In this document: positions 1 to 8,014 of the stretch, piece after piece
Position numbering within the stretch: position 1 is the stretch's first letter
Layout of the letters: each line of letters starts with the position of its first letter
DNA from: Methylobacterium nodulans ORS 2060
Lineage (GTDB): Bacteria; Pseudomonadota; Alphaproteobacteria; Rhizobiales; Beijerinckiaceae
DNA length: 64,000 bases
NCBI RefSeq assembly: GCF_000022085.1
Contig: NC_011894.1
Coordinates: 2,072,501-2,136,500, forward strand
Reading direction: 5' to 3'
The notes under the pieces: model-generated
The model's input: the letters and a program-made list of their open reading frames with translations, nothing else
Told to the model about the DNA's origin: nothing
Databases searched by the model: none
Made by a program: the position numbers and the translations under genes

Positions 1-36
1 CAAGCGGCCCGGAACCAGGATCGGCCGACGCCCCGT

Positions 37-63
37 TGGGGGATGGTTTGACGGCAGAACAGC
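37..63 (+). other. tRNA-Gln 5'-half-like remnant
   Basis: These 27 bases match the 5' half of the intact tRNA-Gln at 4075 in 24 of 27 positions (acceptor strand, D-arm and start of the anticodon stem). No anticodon loop, T-arm or CCA end follows, so it cannot be a functional tRNA. It may be left from an earlier element that integrated in a tRNA-Gln gene, or be a decayed duplicate. Confidence 0.4.
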
Positions 64-194
64 CCTGCGCTTCCCGGTTTTCCAAGCCGATCAACATCAT
101 ACCGCAATCCTGCTGAATGTATGGGCTTGGACGGAGCCGAAACAGGATGCGAACAGAAGACCGATCTGTAAAACGTCATTTGGGGGTAGCGTCC

Positions 195-440
195 TCATCG
201 CTTCCGGGCTGTGCGGCATTCTCCCAAGCTCGGATCGCCTGAAGCGCAACGCTGACGGCGGTCCTTCAGATGCCGCTCCACGATGTCGAGCGGCTGGCCC
301 GTGATGGCGGCCACCTGGAAGGGATTGCTGACCTCTGCCAGCGCCGCGACGGGGCGCGTGCGCAGCCGCAGCGCCGATGGCGAGCGATTCCAAGGCGGCG
401 GCCTGCGCTCATGGGCCGGTCCTTTTCTGCGGATGAGCAA
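195..440 (-). pseudogene. possible tyrosine-recombinase C-terminal fragment
   Basis: The reverse-strand reading contains the stretch FQVAAITGQPLDIVERHLK, which resembles the region between the catalytic HxxR and Tyr of phage integrases (usually '..QIAAITGHS...'). Nothing else of an integrase is recognisable: the upstream part reads as low-complexity Arg/Pro and the catalytic residues are absent. It lies close to the tRNA-Gln-like remnant at 37-63, which fits debris of an old integration. The resemblance rests on one short motif and may be chance. Confidence 0.25.
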
Positions 441-562
441 TTCACGCCCTTCGCAAACAGGTCTGTGCGGCGGGCGAAGGTCATGCCGCCGCCCTTTGAC
501 AAATGTGGAGGACAGCTTTGCACCCGGGAGGCATATGCCCGCCGTGGGGGAGGCTGATCTAC

Positions 563-814
563 ATGAAGCGTGAGACGAGGACGCGGACTGAAATTGCCAA
601 TATTCTCCTGCGGCACATTCAACGGATTCCCGGCAGCGAGCATATCAAAGGCATTCGGATCCAGCCGCACACCGATGCAGCGGCATTGCCCTCGGTCGCG
701 ATCGATGTGGATGCCGGGGCCCGCCATCAGGCGGACACCGCCATCCGGGCGATCCGCCGAATGGTGCCGGTCCTGTATCATCTCTACGACGTGAGGAACT
801 TTACGGTTCATTGA
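563..814 (+). CDS. hypothetical protein, 83 aa
   Basis: Unrecognised family. I chose the start at 563 because a GGAGG lies about 10 bases upstream and the residues before it look non-coding. The protein is basic at its N-terminus (MKRETRTRTEIANILLRHI) and then mixed alpha/beta-like with ordinary composition, unlike the Arg/Pro/Ala-rich overlapping frames. No signal peptide or membrane segment. Its end overlaps slightly with the degenerate reverse-strand copy ending at 801. Confidence 0.5.
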   Translation: MKRETRTRTEIANILLRHIQRIPGSEHIKGIRIQPHTDAAALPSVAIDVDAGARHQADTAIRAIRRMVPVLYHLYDVRNFTVH

Positions 815-956
815 AGGCTGTCGATCGCCCGCCAGGCTGTCGGTCGCAAGGTCCCGTCTGCACCCGGCCGTTGACCCGGACTGGCTCACCGGTGTGCTGG
901 GCGTAGACGCCCCAGCCTTCGCGTCCCTTGCGGACGGCGTACCCACGGTCCGGCAT
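801..956 (-). pseudogene. degenerate DUF2188-like paralogue
   Basis: The first 30 or so residues (MPDRGYAVRKGREGWGVYAQ...) are nearly identical to the intact protein at 1295-1507 (MPNRRFTVRKGRNGWGVYAA...). Identity is lost after 'VQTG', where the DNA alignment needs a single-base indel; beyond it the expected SREAA...L segment is out of frame. I read this as a frameshifted second copy. Confidence 0.5.
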
Positions 957-1294
957 GGCGTCCCTCCGTCGCCAAACCCCGCGAGCCGACTTCCCGTTTC
1001 CCTGAGGCGATGCGGCGGGCCGGGCGCCCATGCGCTGCACCTGGCCCGCCTGGTGACGCCGACGGAGGACGTCCCGGTCTCGGAAACGACGAGCAGCGCC
1101 ACGGATCGTGTCTGAGGCAGATCGCGCCGGCCGTCTCTTACCCAGGTTGAACGTCGCCGCGTGCGCTCAACGGCACCTATCCGTCCAGATCGACTGAGGA
1201 GATGCCGTTCGGCGCTGCCGCGGGCAAGCACATGATCGAAGCCTGAGCCGCCGATATCGGTGCGGCGCGTGCCCGCCCGCCTGGACGCCGTGTC
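957..1294. other. gap, no supported gene
   Basis: Open frames here are GC-driven shadows with Arg/Pro/Ala-rich translations and no ribosome-binding site. I see no RNA gene or clear regulatory element. Confidence 0.4.
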
Positions 1295-1507
1295 CTAATG
1301 GAGCGTGTTCGGATTGGTGACCAGCCGTTCATCGAACTCAGCCTTGATGAAGGCGAGTATCTTCAGCGACGCGGCAAGCTGAGTGGCAGCCTCGCGTGAC
1401 ATCCCGGTCTGTTCGCGCCCGTTCACTCGGACGGGCTCGCCTGTGTGCGCGGCATAGACGCCCCAGCCATTGCGTCCTTTGCGCACGGTGAAACGGCGGT
1501 TGGGCAT
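1295..1507 (-). CDS. DUF2188-like small protein, 70 aa
   Basis: The N-terminal half (FTVRKGRNGWGVYAAHTGEP) has the beta-hairpin pattern of DUF2188-type proteins, in which a 'V.p...gWaV...g' strand pair is followed by a helix, here SREAATQLAASLKILAFIK. Function of the family is unknown. A purine-rich GGGGAA lies upstream of the ATG at 1507. A frameshifted sister copy lies about 340 bases downstream (801-956), indicating a local duplication. The family assignment is from memory of the pattern only. Confidence 0.55.
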   Translation of the reverse strand: MPNRRFTVRKGRNGWGVYAAHTGEPVRVNGREQTGMSREAATQLAASLKILAFIKAEFDERLVTNPNTLH

Positions 1508-1919
1508 GGCGTTCCCCGGCTGTGGTTTCTTATTGTATTGATACAGGACAACGTTTGAGACAAGAGCCTAATCCGAGTGCTTAGATAAGGATAGCGCTGC
1601 CATTTATTGGACATTGGTCCACCCCTGCCAGTTGGAATCCCTCTGTATTCGCCTCAGAGTACCTCCAGATACCTGCTAAGCTTGGCGGGTGGCAGGGTAG
1701 CGTTTGACGGCGAGCGGTCGCGCTAAGCAGGCTTGCGTTGGCGTGCCACCACTTCGCCTGCTGAGGTCCTTGGTCTGTCGCAGGTTCTTGTCGGAAAATC
1801 GCGGGGCACTGTTCCGAAACCTGCTTAGAGCGCTCCCCGCCGAAGTCGCCGTTCGGCGCCCTCGCTCTCAAGCGGGTGGCCGGAGTCCAAGGCGCGTCCT
1901 CCGTCTCCACCCCGAGCGG
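1508..1919. other. gap, nothing identified
   Basis: Relatively AT-rich near 1525-1600 (a run containing TTATTGTATTGATAC), which could hold the promoter of the reverse-strand gene starting at 1507. The remaining frames look non-coding. Confidence 0.35.
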
Positions 1920-2159
1920 CTACTTGTTGGCCGGCTTGGCCGATGTCTCGGGCGCGGGCTTGCTATCGAGCCGTTCTCCGCTGACGCACTCGCGCATATA
2001 CGTGTCGCGCTCGCCGCCCGTGATGTTGAGCTTGTCGGCCCTGTCACCGCACACCTGCTGCCAAGCCGTCGGCGAGTCGGCGGTCGGGGTAGCGCTCTGC
2101 GCCATGGCCGTGGTGGAGACGCTCAAGAGAGCGAGGATCAGAACGGAATGCTTGCACAT
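1920..2159 (-). CDS. PsiF-like secreted small protein, 79 aa
   Basis: A clear signal peptide (MCKHSVLILALLSVSTTAMA, predicted cut after AMA-Q) leads into a short mature protein with two conserved-looking cysteines in CGDRADKLNITGGERDTYM and MRECVSG, the layout of PsiF repeats (C...A...L.G.ER..FM..C). PsiF is named for phosphate-starvation induction in enterics, but its activity is unknown. AGGA upstream of the ATG supports the start. Likely periplasmic. Confidence 0.6.
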   Translation of the reverse strand: MCKHSVLILALLSVSTTAMAQSATPTADSPTAWQQVCGDRADKLNITGGERDTYMRECVSGERLDSKPAPETSAKPANK

Positions 2160-2811
2160 CAGCCGGTCCTAACTTGCGATCGGGCTGATCAACCGCTCAA
2201 CCGACGTTGCAGGTTCCGGGATGGGAGCCCCAGCCGCTACGATGCCGACAATTCAATGATCTGGGGAGCCCGCCCTTCCGCGTCCTCATCTCTCGGGACG
2301 GCCAGGACATCATCGCCGAGACGGTGGAGACGCCCGAGGCGAACCGCATCCGGTTCGTTTCGGGCATCGACCTCTGCCGCACGCGCACCGGGTTGAACTC
2401 TGGGGCGGGCAGACCTTGGTGGACCGGTGGTCGGACGAGGCCGCCCGACAGCGGAACGCCCGGCCGGGGTTCGGGACCCGCACCGGGCGCTCACCTCTGG
2501 AGCCGAAGATCGTCCATCATGCCAACCAAGGAAACGCACGGCGCGGCGCACGGTTCCGGATGCCGAGACGCGGCCCGGACATCAGAACGCCCGGCAGAGG
2601 GTTGGGACCTTGCCGGGCGCCCGTCATGAGGAGGCTCGCTTTAGCCTAACAAGTCGCATGCCCTGCAATGAGCTCAGAGGCTCCTGCAGCGGTCGGTCAA
2701 GCTTCGCAGCTTGGCCAGCCTCAGGCCGTCCTGAGCCATCCTGGGGTCAGGGAGAGGCCTTCTGGCGTCTGTCCATTGGCTTGGAGGCGACGCACACTCT
2801 GGCAGAGCCTC
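2160..2811. other. gap with a pair of repeated hairpins
   Basis: No convincing gene. A plus-strand reading at about 2250-2400 has ordinary composition but no start signal or recognisable family and could be a gene fragment. Two similar GC hairpins occur at 2458-2488 and 2589-2618. Confidence 0.35.
2458..2618. repeat. two copies of a GCCCGG...CCGGGC hairpin element
   Basis: Copies at 2453-2492 and 2584-2623 share the frame GAACGCCCGG...GGGACC..CCGGGCGC, each able to fold as a stem of GCCCGG with CCGGGC. Both are in the same orientation, about 130 bases apart. They look like a dispersed non-coding repeat. Confidence 0.45.
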
Positions 2812-3096
2812 TTACCGGCGGGGCTGATGTCGGCGGCCTGAACTCCCCATGTACGGAGCATCTGAGGGGCTTGGTACGGCGGCCTGGGTTGAGCCGGTTG
2901 CGGTTGGGCTGGCGCTTATGGCGCGCCGGCGCTCGGCATCTTCATGCATGAAGCGGAACAGCTCCCACTTCGTGGTGCCCTCGCTGAACATGCCGGAGGG
3001 AGCCTTGTAGCTGAAGATTTCCTTAGCCGTCTGAGCAGAAGCGGAGGTTGCCGCGAGCACGGCCACGCTGGCCAGAAGCAAAGTCGATTTAGTCAT
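2812..3096 (-). CDS. secreted hypothetical protein, 94 aa
   Basis: The N-terminus is a typical signal peptide (MTKSTLLLASVAVLAATSA, cut predicted after SAQ or ASA). The following KEIFSYKAPSGMFSEGTTKW is ordinary protein, but the last 40 or so residues are Ser/Pro/Arg-rich and look like a non-homologous tail, so the C-terminus may be frameshifted. Unrecognised family; probably periplasmic. Confidence 0.5.
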   Translation of the reverse strand: MTKSTLLLASVAVLAATSASAQTAKEIFSYKAPSGMFSEGTTKWELFRFMHEDAERRRAISASPTATGSTQAAVPSPSDAPYMGSSGRRHQPRR

Positions 3097-3360
3097 TGTA
3101 CCACTCGTGTGGCTGCATGAGGCGGCCGATCGCGGTGTATTCGATCGCCGATGAGTGGACAGTTAGGAGGCATGCCTGAAATTAAATGTGCGAAAGCGCA
3201 CATCGCGCAGCATTATTACAGAAATATGTCAAGCATAGCCTGAGATGATGTTTTTGTATACTTCAGCCGCATGGTAGGGAAGCGGGACGATCATGGCTGC
3301 CGCGTGCCGTAGAATAATCTGCTCTGCCATTTGCTCTTGGCAGTAGGTTTTTGCTCGTCG

Positions 3361-3920
3361 ATGTGCGAGCCGCAGGATCGGGATCGCGTCACCCGTAAGC
3401 GCAACTTGTACGTGGCCATCGATCGCGGCTCGCGTTTCGTGCATCTGGCCGTCACGGACGACGAGACCACCGCCTCGGCGGTGGCCTTCCTGGAGGAGGC
3501 GCTCACCGCCTTGCCCTTCCGGGTCACGCAGGTGCTGACCGACCGCAGCTCCGGCTTCACCGCCGAGGGCTTCGAGAACGCCTGCTGGCTGCACGGTGTG
3601 GAGCATCGCACAACACGCCCGCATGATCGGCATGGTCGAGCGCTTCAACGGCCGGGTGCGGCGCGTGGTGCTGGGCAACGATCTCCAGCCACCGGGATCT
3701 CGAGGCCGTCCTGGCCGGCTTCAACCTGGCCTATAGCGGCCGCCGGCAGCGTGTGCTCGAAGGGCGCTCGCCCGACAGGGGGCTGCGCGAGCGCCTGGCG
3801 GCGAAACCCGAGTTGGCCAACCCGCTCGCCACGCCGCCCGACCCGGACGCTCTCCCCAATGCGCCCCGGGTCATTGCGGCCACCAAGGAGGTTTCGCATC
3901 CAGACAGCGGCGCGTCATCA
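3361..3920 (+). pseudogene. IS481-family transposase remnant
   Basis: The integrase core is readable in pieces: YVAIDRGSRFVHLAV (first Asp of DDE), QVLTDRSSGFTAEGFE (second Asp), then after a frameshift near 3612 MIGMVERFNGRV (catalytic Glu), and after another shift near 3695 HRDLEAVLAGFNLAY and a tail ending EVSHPDSG. The N-terminal helix-turn-helix is missing and there are at least two frameshifts, so it cannot make an active transposase. No flanking inverted repeats were recognised. Confidence 0.8.
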
Positions 3921-4074
3921 CACCATCCTTTGCATGCCTTTGGCGCTTGCATCCGCGCGCCGACCCGTGCTATCGCCCCGGCGTCGGAACGGACAGCGCA
4001 CAAAGCGCGATTTGCGAAACCTGCGGGATTTGCAAGACCGGCCGGCCAGAAGCCAAGAGAAATCAGCGGCTTGC

Positions 4075-4148
4075 TGGGGGATAGTTTAACGGTAGAACAG
4101 CGGACTCTGACTCCGTTAGTCGTGGTTCGAATCCACGTCCCCCAGCCA
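4075..4148 (+). tRNA. tRNA-Gln (anticodon CTG)
   Basis: A complete 74-base cloverleaf with encoded CCA: acceptor TGGGGGA pairs with TCCCCCA; the 7-base anticodon loop CTCTGAC gives CTG at 4107-4109; the T-arm contains GTTCGAATCC. The prophage integrase gene ends only 75 bases past its 3' end, so this tRNA is the probable integration site, regenerated intact by the prophage end. Confidence 0.95.
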
Positions 4149-4197
4149 TCAAGATTTTCAAGCACTTAGCATCAAGTCTGGAAGCGCCTCAGCAGGC

Positions 4198-4231
4198 GGT
4201 TAGACACTTTCGCTCCGCCTGGTTAGACACT
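4198..4231. repeat. direct repeat GGTTAGACACT x2 beside integrase
   Basis: Exact 11-base copies at 4198-4208 and 4221-4231, 23 bases apart (roughly two helical turns), between the tRNA and the integrase stop codon. The position fits integrase arm-type or excisionase binding sites in an attachment region; this is inferred from position only. Confidence 0.4.
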
Positions 4232-5284
4232 GCCTGTGCGCTTCCTGTTCTCCTGATCGAGCCGCACGACCACGCCCCGGAGCTTCGGCTCCAGGTCCGC
4301 CTCCCGCGAGTAGTGGGCTGCCATGCCCTCTGTTTCCTGCCCGAGCATGTCGGCGATGGTGCGCGTGTCGAACCCGAGCTGGCGCATCTGTGTGGCCGCC
4401 GTGTGCCGCAGGCCGTGGAAGGTTAGGCCGTCGGCGATCTTGCCTTCCGCCTCGAGCGTGCGGATCAGCCGGAAGAACGAGCCCCGGAAGCCATCCTCTT
4501 TCCAGGGCTGCCCGCGGCTGTTCACGAGGAGCGTCGTCGCCGAGTGCGAGGGTAGGGCGGCCAGCGCCTGCGCCACGATCTCCGGCGCCTGCACCTTCAC
4601 CGGCTTGCCGCTCTTGGCCGAGATCCGCGATAGCGTGCCGGCGGCACGGTTCCAGGAGTCGCGCTTGGCTGAGAGGGCTTCGCCTTGCCGGTAGCCGAGC
4701 ACGCCGCCCAACATGATGGCGGCGCGCAGCTCAGGCGAAGCGGCCGCCACCACGGCATCCCACTCCTCGGGTGACCACGGACGATTGGCGCGCGGCGCGC
4801 CCTTCGGCCGCCGCAGCTTCTTCACGTCCCTCACCGGATTGGTGCTCGCCATCTCCCGTTCGATGCCGTGGGCGAACACCACTGACACCACGCTGAGCAC
4901 ATAGTTGGCAAACCGCCGGCCTTTCTTCTTCTGCGCCTCATCGCGCAGCCCGGCCACGAAACCACGCGTCCAGGCGCTGATCGGCCGATCGTGAAGCTTC
5001 CCGAGGTGATCCAGCACGGTCTGATAGTCGGCGCGCGTCCGCGGGGCGAGGTCGTTCAAGAAACGCGGGCTGGAGCGATAGGAGATAACCAGAGCGCCCC
5101 AGGTTCCAGGCTCCTCCTTCACCTTCGGCTTAGCCTTCGCGCGGATCGCTTGCAGAGCAGTCCACCATCCCGGCGTGCCGATCTCATGAGGAGGTGTGAG
5201 ACGTTCGCCGGATGCCCGGTCGTAGGCGTAGGTTATGCCCTTTGAGACGTAGACCTTAACGCCGGGGACGCGCACCTTTGCCAT
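4223..5284 (-). CDS. int: phage integrase, tyrosine recombinase, 353 aa
   Basis: Catalyses site-specific integration and excision, presumably at the adjacent tRNA-Gln. The catalytic domain shows Arg in LGGVLGYRQGEALS, the HxxR box in FHGLRHTAATQ and the nucleophile Tyr in MAAHYSREADLE; a SAM-like core-binding domain occupies about residues 75-160. I place the start at 5284 (MAKVRVPGVKVYV) because upstream residues are shared with the overlapping excisionase-like gene. It overlaps that gene by 29 bases, so it is the last gene of the leftward early operon. Length is normal for P4/lambda-type phage integrases. Confidence 0.92.
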   Translation of the reverse strand: MAKVRVPGVKVYVSKGITYAYDRASGERLTPPHEIGTPGWWTALQAIRAKAKPKVKEEPGTWGALVISYRSSPRFLNDLAPRTRADYQTVLDHLGKLHDRPISAWTRGFVAGLRDEAQKKKGRRFANYVLSVVSVVFAHGIEREMASTNPVRDVKKLRRPKGAPRANRPWSPEEWDAVVAAASPELRAAIMLGGVLGYRQGEALSAKRDSWNRAAGTLSRISAKSGKPVKVQAPEIVAQALAALPSHSATTLLVNSRGQPWKEDGFRGSFFRLIRTLEAEGKIADGLTFHGLRHTAATQMRQLGFDTRTIADMLGQETEGMAAHYSREADLEPKLRGVVVRLDQENRKRTGSV

Positions 5285-5531
5285 GGAAGAGTCCTGCGAG
5301 CACCTCCTCATCGCTCTCACGATTCTCCCCTTCCTCCAAAGCATCGAGGTACGCATCAAGCTGGCGGACGTCGTAGCGCAGACCCTGCTTGCCGGGGCGG
5401 AGGCGCTTCGGCGCCACCGGGATGGGCGCTGTGGCCCCGAGCCCGAGGTAGGCGGCCGCCTGCGCTCGCGTGAGCATGCGTGCCGGCGGCAGCGGGAGCG
5501 CGTGCTCGCCTGAGCGACTCAGCCGAACCAT
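5256..5531 (-). CDS. excisionase-like helix-turn-helix protein, 91 aa
   Basis: MLTRAQAAAYLGLG begins a winged-helix/MerR-like DNA-binding fold, and LRYDVRQLDAYLDALE is the usual closing helix of AlpA/Xis-type proteins (..RF...DLDAWL..). Such small proteins direct excision by bending attachment-site DNA. The location, overlapping the integrase start, supports that role. A C-terminal basic tail (KGARPRR) follows. Confidence 0.7.
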   Translation of the reverse strand: MVRLSRSGEHALPLPPARMLTRAQAAAYLGLGATAPIPVAPKRLRPGKQGLRYDVRQLDAYLDALEEGENRESDEEVLAGLFHGKGARPRR

Positions 5532-5824
5532 GGCCGCCCATCCTGAGGGAGGTCGCGGAGCGCCCGGAGGCCTACCTCCGTCACGACGAATCGGGTTGGG
5601 TCGCTCTCCGCTTTCGGTCGGACGGGGCCAGCGCTGGCGGGGAACAGGTAGGCGAAAACGTCGGCCGGTCCGGGCTGCAGACCGCTGAGCAGGGCGCAGG
5701 CCACGCCCTGCATGTCGAAGACGAAAGCCTCGGGGTCACTCGGGTCAGGCGTCGGCGCCCGGTAGACCGGAACGGCCGCGCCGTAGGGGGCCGGGAACGT
5801 GCCGAAGCGCGTCAGTCCGCTCAT
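5519..5824 (-). CDS. hypothetical early phage protein, 101 aa
   Basis: No recognised family. The sequence has no signal peptide or membrane span; the central DPEAFVFDMQGVACALLSGL suggests a compact alpha/beta fold. Its start overlaps the upstream gene's stop by 4 bases and its end overlaps the excisionase-like start by 13, so it is co-translated in the leftward operon. Confidence 0.65.
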   Translation of the reverse strand: MSGLTRFGTFPAPYGAAVPVYRAPTPDPSDPEAFVFDMQGVACALLSGLQPGPADVFAYLFPASAGPVRPKAESDPTRFVVTEVGLRALRDLPQDGRPWFG

Positions 5825-6300
5825 GCCGCGTCCTCCGACACACCTTCGCGGAAGCAGGCTGGCCTGAGCTCCGCGGCGCGGGCCCAGATCTCCGTCATGA
5901 TTTCATGGCCGAGCAGCTCGCGGGCGGCGATCATGACGGCCCGCCGCTGACCGTCGATCGCCGCCCGGTCGGCGACGCGATTCGCCTCGGCGCGCACCGC
6001 CTGCTCGGCGCGCCGAAGTTCGTCGATGCGTTCCTGCAGGCGCGGCCGGATCCGGCGCTTGCGCTTCAGCGCGATCTCCGCCCGACGCCGCCAGGACGGA
6101 TCAGCGCTGCCGCGCAAGACGGCCGCAGAGATCTGATCCTCGATGCTGGCGATCTCCTGATCGAGACGGTCGAGGAGCGATCGGCCCTGCTCGGCCGTCG
6201 CAATGTCGTCGACGTGGATCTCCGTGCCGTCCCCCAGGAGCAGGACGGTGATGCCGCGAACACCGGGTGTGGGCGCGGGGAGGGAGGCGCGCACGGTCAT
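5821..6300 (-). CDS. hypothetical early phage protein with coiled coil, 159 aa
   Basis: Residues from about 35 to 125 form a long charged helix (EQGRSLLDRLDQEIASIEDQ ... KRKRRIRPRLQERIDELRR) that should be coiled coil; the N-terminal 30 residues (GITVLLLGDGTEIHVDDIAT) look like a beta-hairpin. No enzyme motif is visible. Four-base overlaps link it to both neighbours. Confidence 0.65.
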   Translation of the reverse strand: MTVRASLPAPTPGVRGITVLLLGDGTEIHVDDIATAEQGRSLLDRLDQEIASIEDQISAAVLRGSADPSWRRRAEIALKRKRRIRPRLQERIDELRRAEQAVRAEANRVADRAAIDGQRRAVMIAARELLGHEIMTEIWARAAELRPACFREGVSEDAA

Positions 6301-6668
6301 GCGACATCTCCCCCCTCGACCAGGTCCTTCTCTGCCTCAAGCGCCGCCAGCATTTGCTGGAGCGTGGAGCCGTCGCTGATCCGGCGCTCGACCTCGGCGA
6401 GGTCGGCGTCCTCCTTCAGACTGCGCAGGATGGTGGAAATCGCGCCGCTGGCTTCGGCCACGCGGGCCATCATGTGCTGTGCGGCCGGCGAGGGGTATTG
6501 GTGCTGCCGCTCGTCGGCTGCGAGCATCCCCTCGGCGCCATCGAGCGCCGTGGCGGCATAGGCCAAGAGGACCAGGGCGTTGCCGACTTGGTAGCGAGCT
6601 TCGTCGAAGGCCCGCTTCGTCGCGTCCTGCGCGGCCTGTGCCTCAGGGCTGGGGATCGGGCCAGTCAC
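6297..6668 (-). CDS. hypothetical early phage protein, 123 aa
   Basis: I chose the GTG at 6668, whose bases overlap the upstream stop (GTGA); the longer open frame upstream is a shadow of the 6665-8014 gene. Mostly helical (AQAAQDATKRAFDEARYQVG; HMMARVAEASGAISTILRSL), no known family, no membrane span. Translationally coupled to its neighbours by 4-base overlaps. Confidence 0.6.
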   Translation of the reverse strand: MTGPIPSPEAQAAQDATKRAFDEARYQVGNALVLLAYAATALDGAEGMLAADERQHQYPSPAAQHMMARVAEASGAISTILRSLKEDADLAEVERRISDGSTLQQMLAALEAEKDLVEGGDVA

Positions 6669-8014
6669 GCTGCGCCTCCCTGGGCGAGGGCCGGACGGGC
6701 CGCATCGCGGTGACGGGCGAGCACCCGCGCGACCTCGTCCTCCCGGACGATTCCTTGCCCGTCGAGGGTCAGGAACCAGGCGATGGTGTGGGTGTCGTTC
6801 CCCGCTCGCCAGAGAGGGAGGGCGCGGGCGAGGAGGCAGGCGTCGCGCTCGGGGTCGGACGTCGCATCCCGAGGCGTCAGCGGGCGCGTGGCACGGACGA
6901 GGACTTCGGCCGCGTCGGCTTCGACAGCCGCGCCGACCACGCCGCCGGATCGACGCAGGAAGTCGAGAGCATAGGCCAGGAGGGCGTGCCGGCCGCCCTC
7001 GGTCGTCGGCACGGTGGCGAGCAGATCCGTCCACTCCTGCCGCTCGGCCAGGCCGGCATCGTCCTCCACGGCCTCCGCCGCCGCCTCGACGCTCCGGGCC
7101 GCCTGCTGCACGATCTCGGGCAGGCTGGCCCGCTCGGCGTCGATCACGGCCTGCTGCGCGCGGCTGAGGGTGGCGCCGGCCTCCTGGTGCGCCTCGTCCG
7201 CAAGGCGGTGACGCTCGATCGCCGCGAAGATCGGGTCGATGCGGTGCGCCTGGAGTGAGGTGCCTACGCTAACGGCCTGGCTCAGACGTGCGAAGTCACG
7301 AAACAGGCCGAGCCATGCGGCGCCCGGAAGCGTGCTCTCCGGGGCGGCATCGTCATCAAGGCCGCCGATCGCATCCTCCAACTCGTCGCGGAAGACGGGC
7401 GTCTTGGCCGCAAGGTCGGCCACCGACGCTGCCGGGAAGGCGTAGATCCCGAGCTGCAGCTCGTCCAGGCGGGCAACGAGCGCATTGACCTCCTCGTCGC
7501 TGAGCCCGCCAGCGTTGATGCGGGCCGAGAGGGCGCTCCACTCGTCGATCAGCCTCACCAGAGCCGGGGTCGGCCCAAGCGGGGGCGTGCCCGCGATCAG
7601 GGCGAAGGCCTGCCGGTAGTCCCGCAGGTCATCATCGTCGGCCTCGCCCTGCTCCTGCATCCATTCGAGGACGTGGCGGGCGAGCGCCTGCGCACCGGCG
7701 GGCGTGGTCGGCCGGGTTATCAGCACGCCGTCTCGCCAGCGGCTCCAGCTTTCGCAGCAGGCCTCGTGGCTCGCAGCGACCAGCGGGCAGGTGCGTTCCT
7801 GCTCGGCTGGCACGTCGATGGCGCAGGCCAGGATGGCGCGCCGTCGCAGCATCCCGTCGCGATTGTGCGCGATGGCGGCGAAGATCGGGTCGGCATAGGG
7901 CGCGGCGATGGCCGCGGCAGCGACATGGATCATGGCATGAGCCTCGGCATAGGAGGGGAGGGAGCAGGCGGCCGAGCGGGTGGGCTGCTCGGCGCTCGGG
8001 ACGGTGCTCGTCAT
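6665..8014 (-). CDS. large hypothetical early phage protein, 449 aa
   Basis: Unrecognised. It contains two copies of a short motif, YADPIFAAIAHNR (about residue 40) and IDPIFAAIERHR (about residue 265), each opening a helical segment, so the protein may be an internal duplication. Otherwise it is helical and acidic with no nuclease, ATPase or helix-turn-helix signature that I can see. Its start overlaps the stop of the 8011-9066 gene by 4 bases. It is the largest unknown in the leftward operon. Confidence 0.65.
   Translation of the reverse strand: MTSTVPSAEQPTRSAACSLPSYAEAHAMIHVAAAAIAAPYADPIFAAIAHNRDGMLRRRAILACAIDVPAEQERTCPLVAASHEACCESWSRWRDGVLITRPTTPAGAQALARHVLEWMQEQGEADDDDLRDYRQAFALIAGTPPLGPTPALVRLIDEWSALSARINAGGLSDEEVNALVARLDELQLGIYAFPAASVADLAAKTPVFRDELEDAIGGLDDDAAPESTLPGAAWLGLFRDFARLSQAVSVGTSLQAHRIDPIFAAIERHRLADEAHQEAGATLSRAQQAVIDAERASLPEIVQQAARSVEAAAEAVEDDAGLAERQEWTDLLATVPTTEGGRHALLAYALDFLRRSGGVVGAAVEADAAEVLVRATRPLTPRDATSDPERDACLLARALPLWRAGNDTHTIAWFLTLDGQGIVREDEVARVLARHRDAARPALAQGGAA

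Noticed and set aside
37..120. functional tRNA gene at the window start
   Set aside because: Only the 5' half matches; no T-arm or acceptor 3' strand follows.
266..1231. 321-residue reverse-strand open frame
   Set aside because: Arg/Pro/Ser-rich shadow with no ribosome-binding site; overlaps better candidates on both strands.
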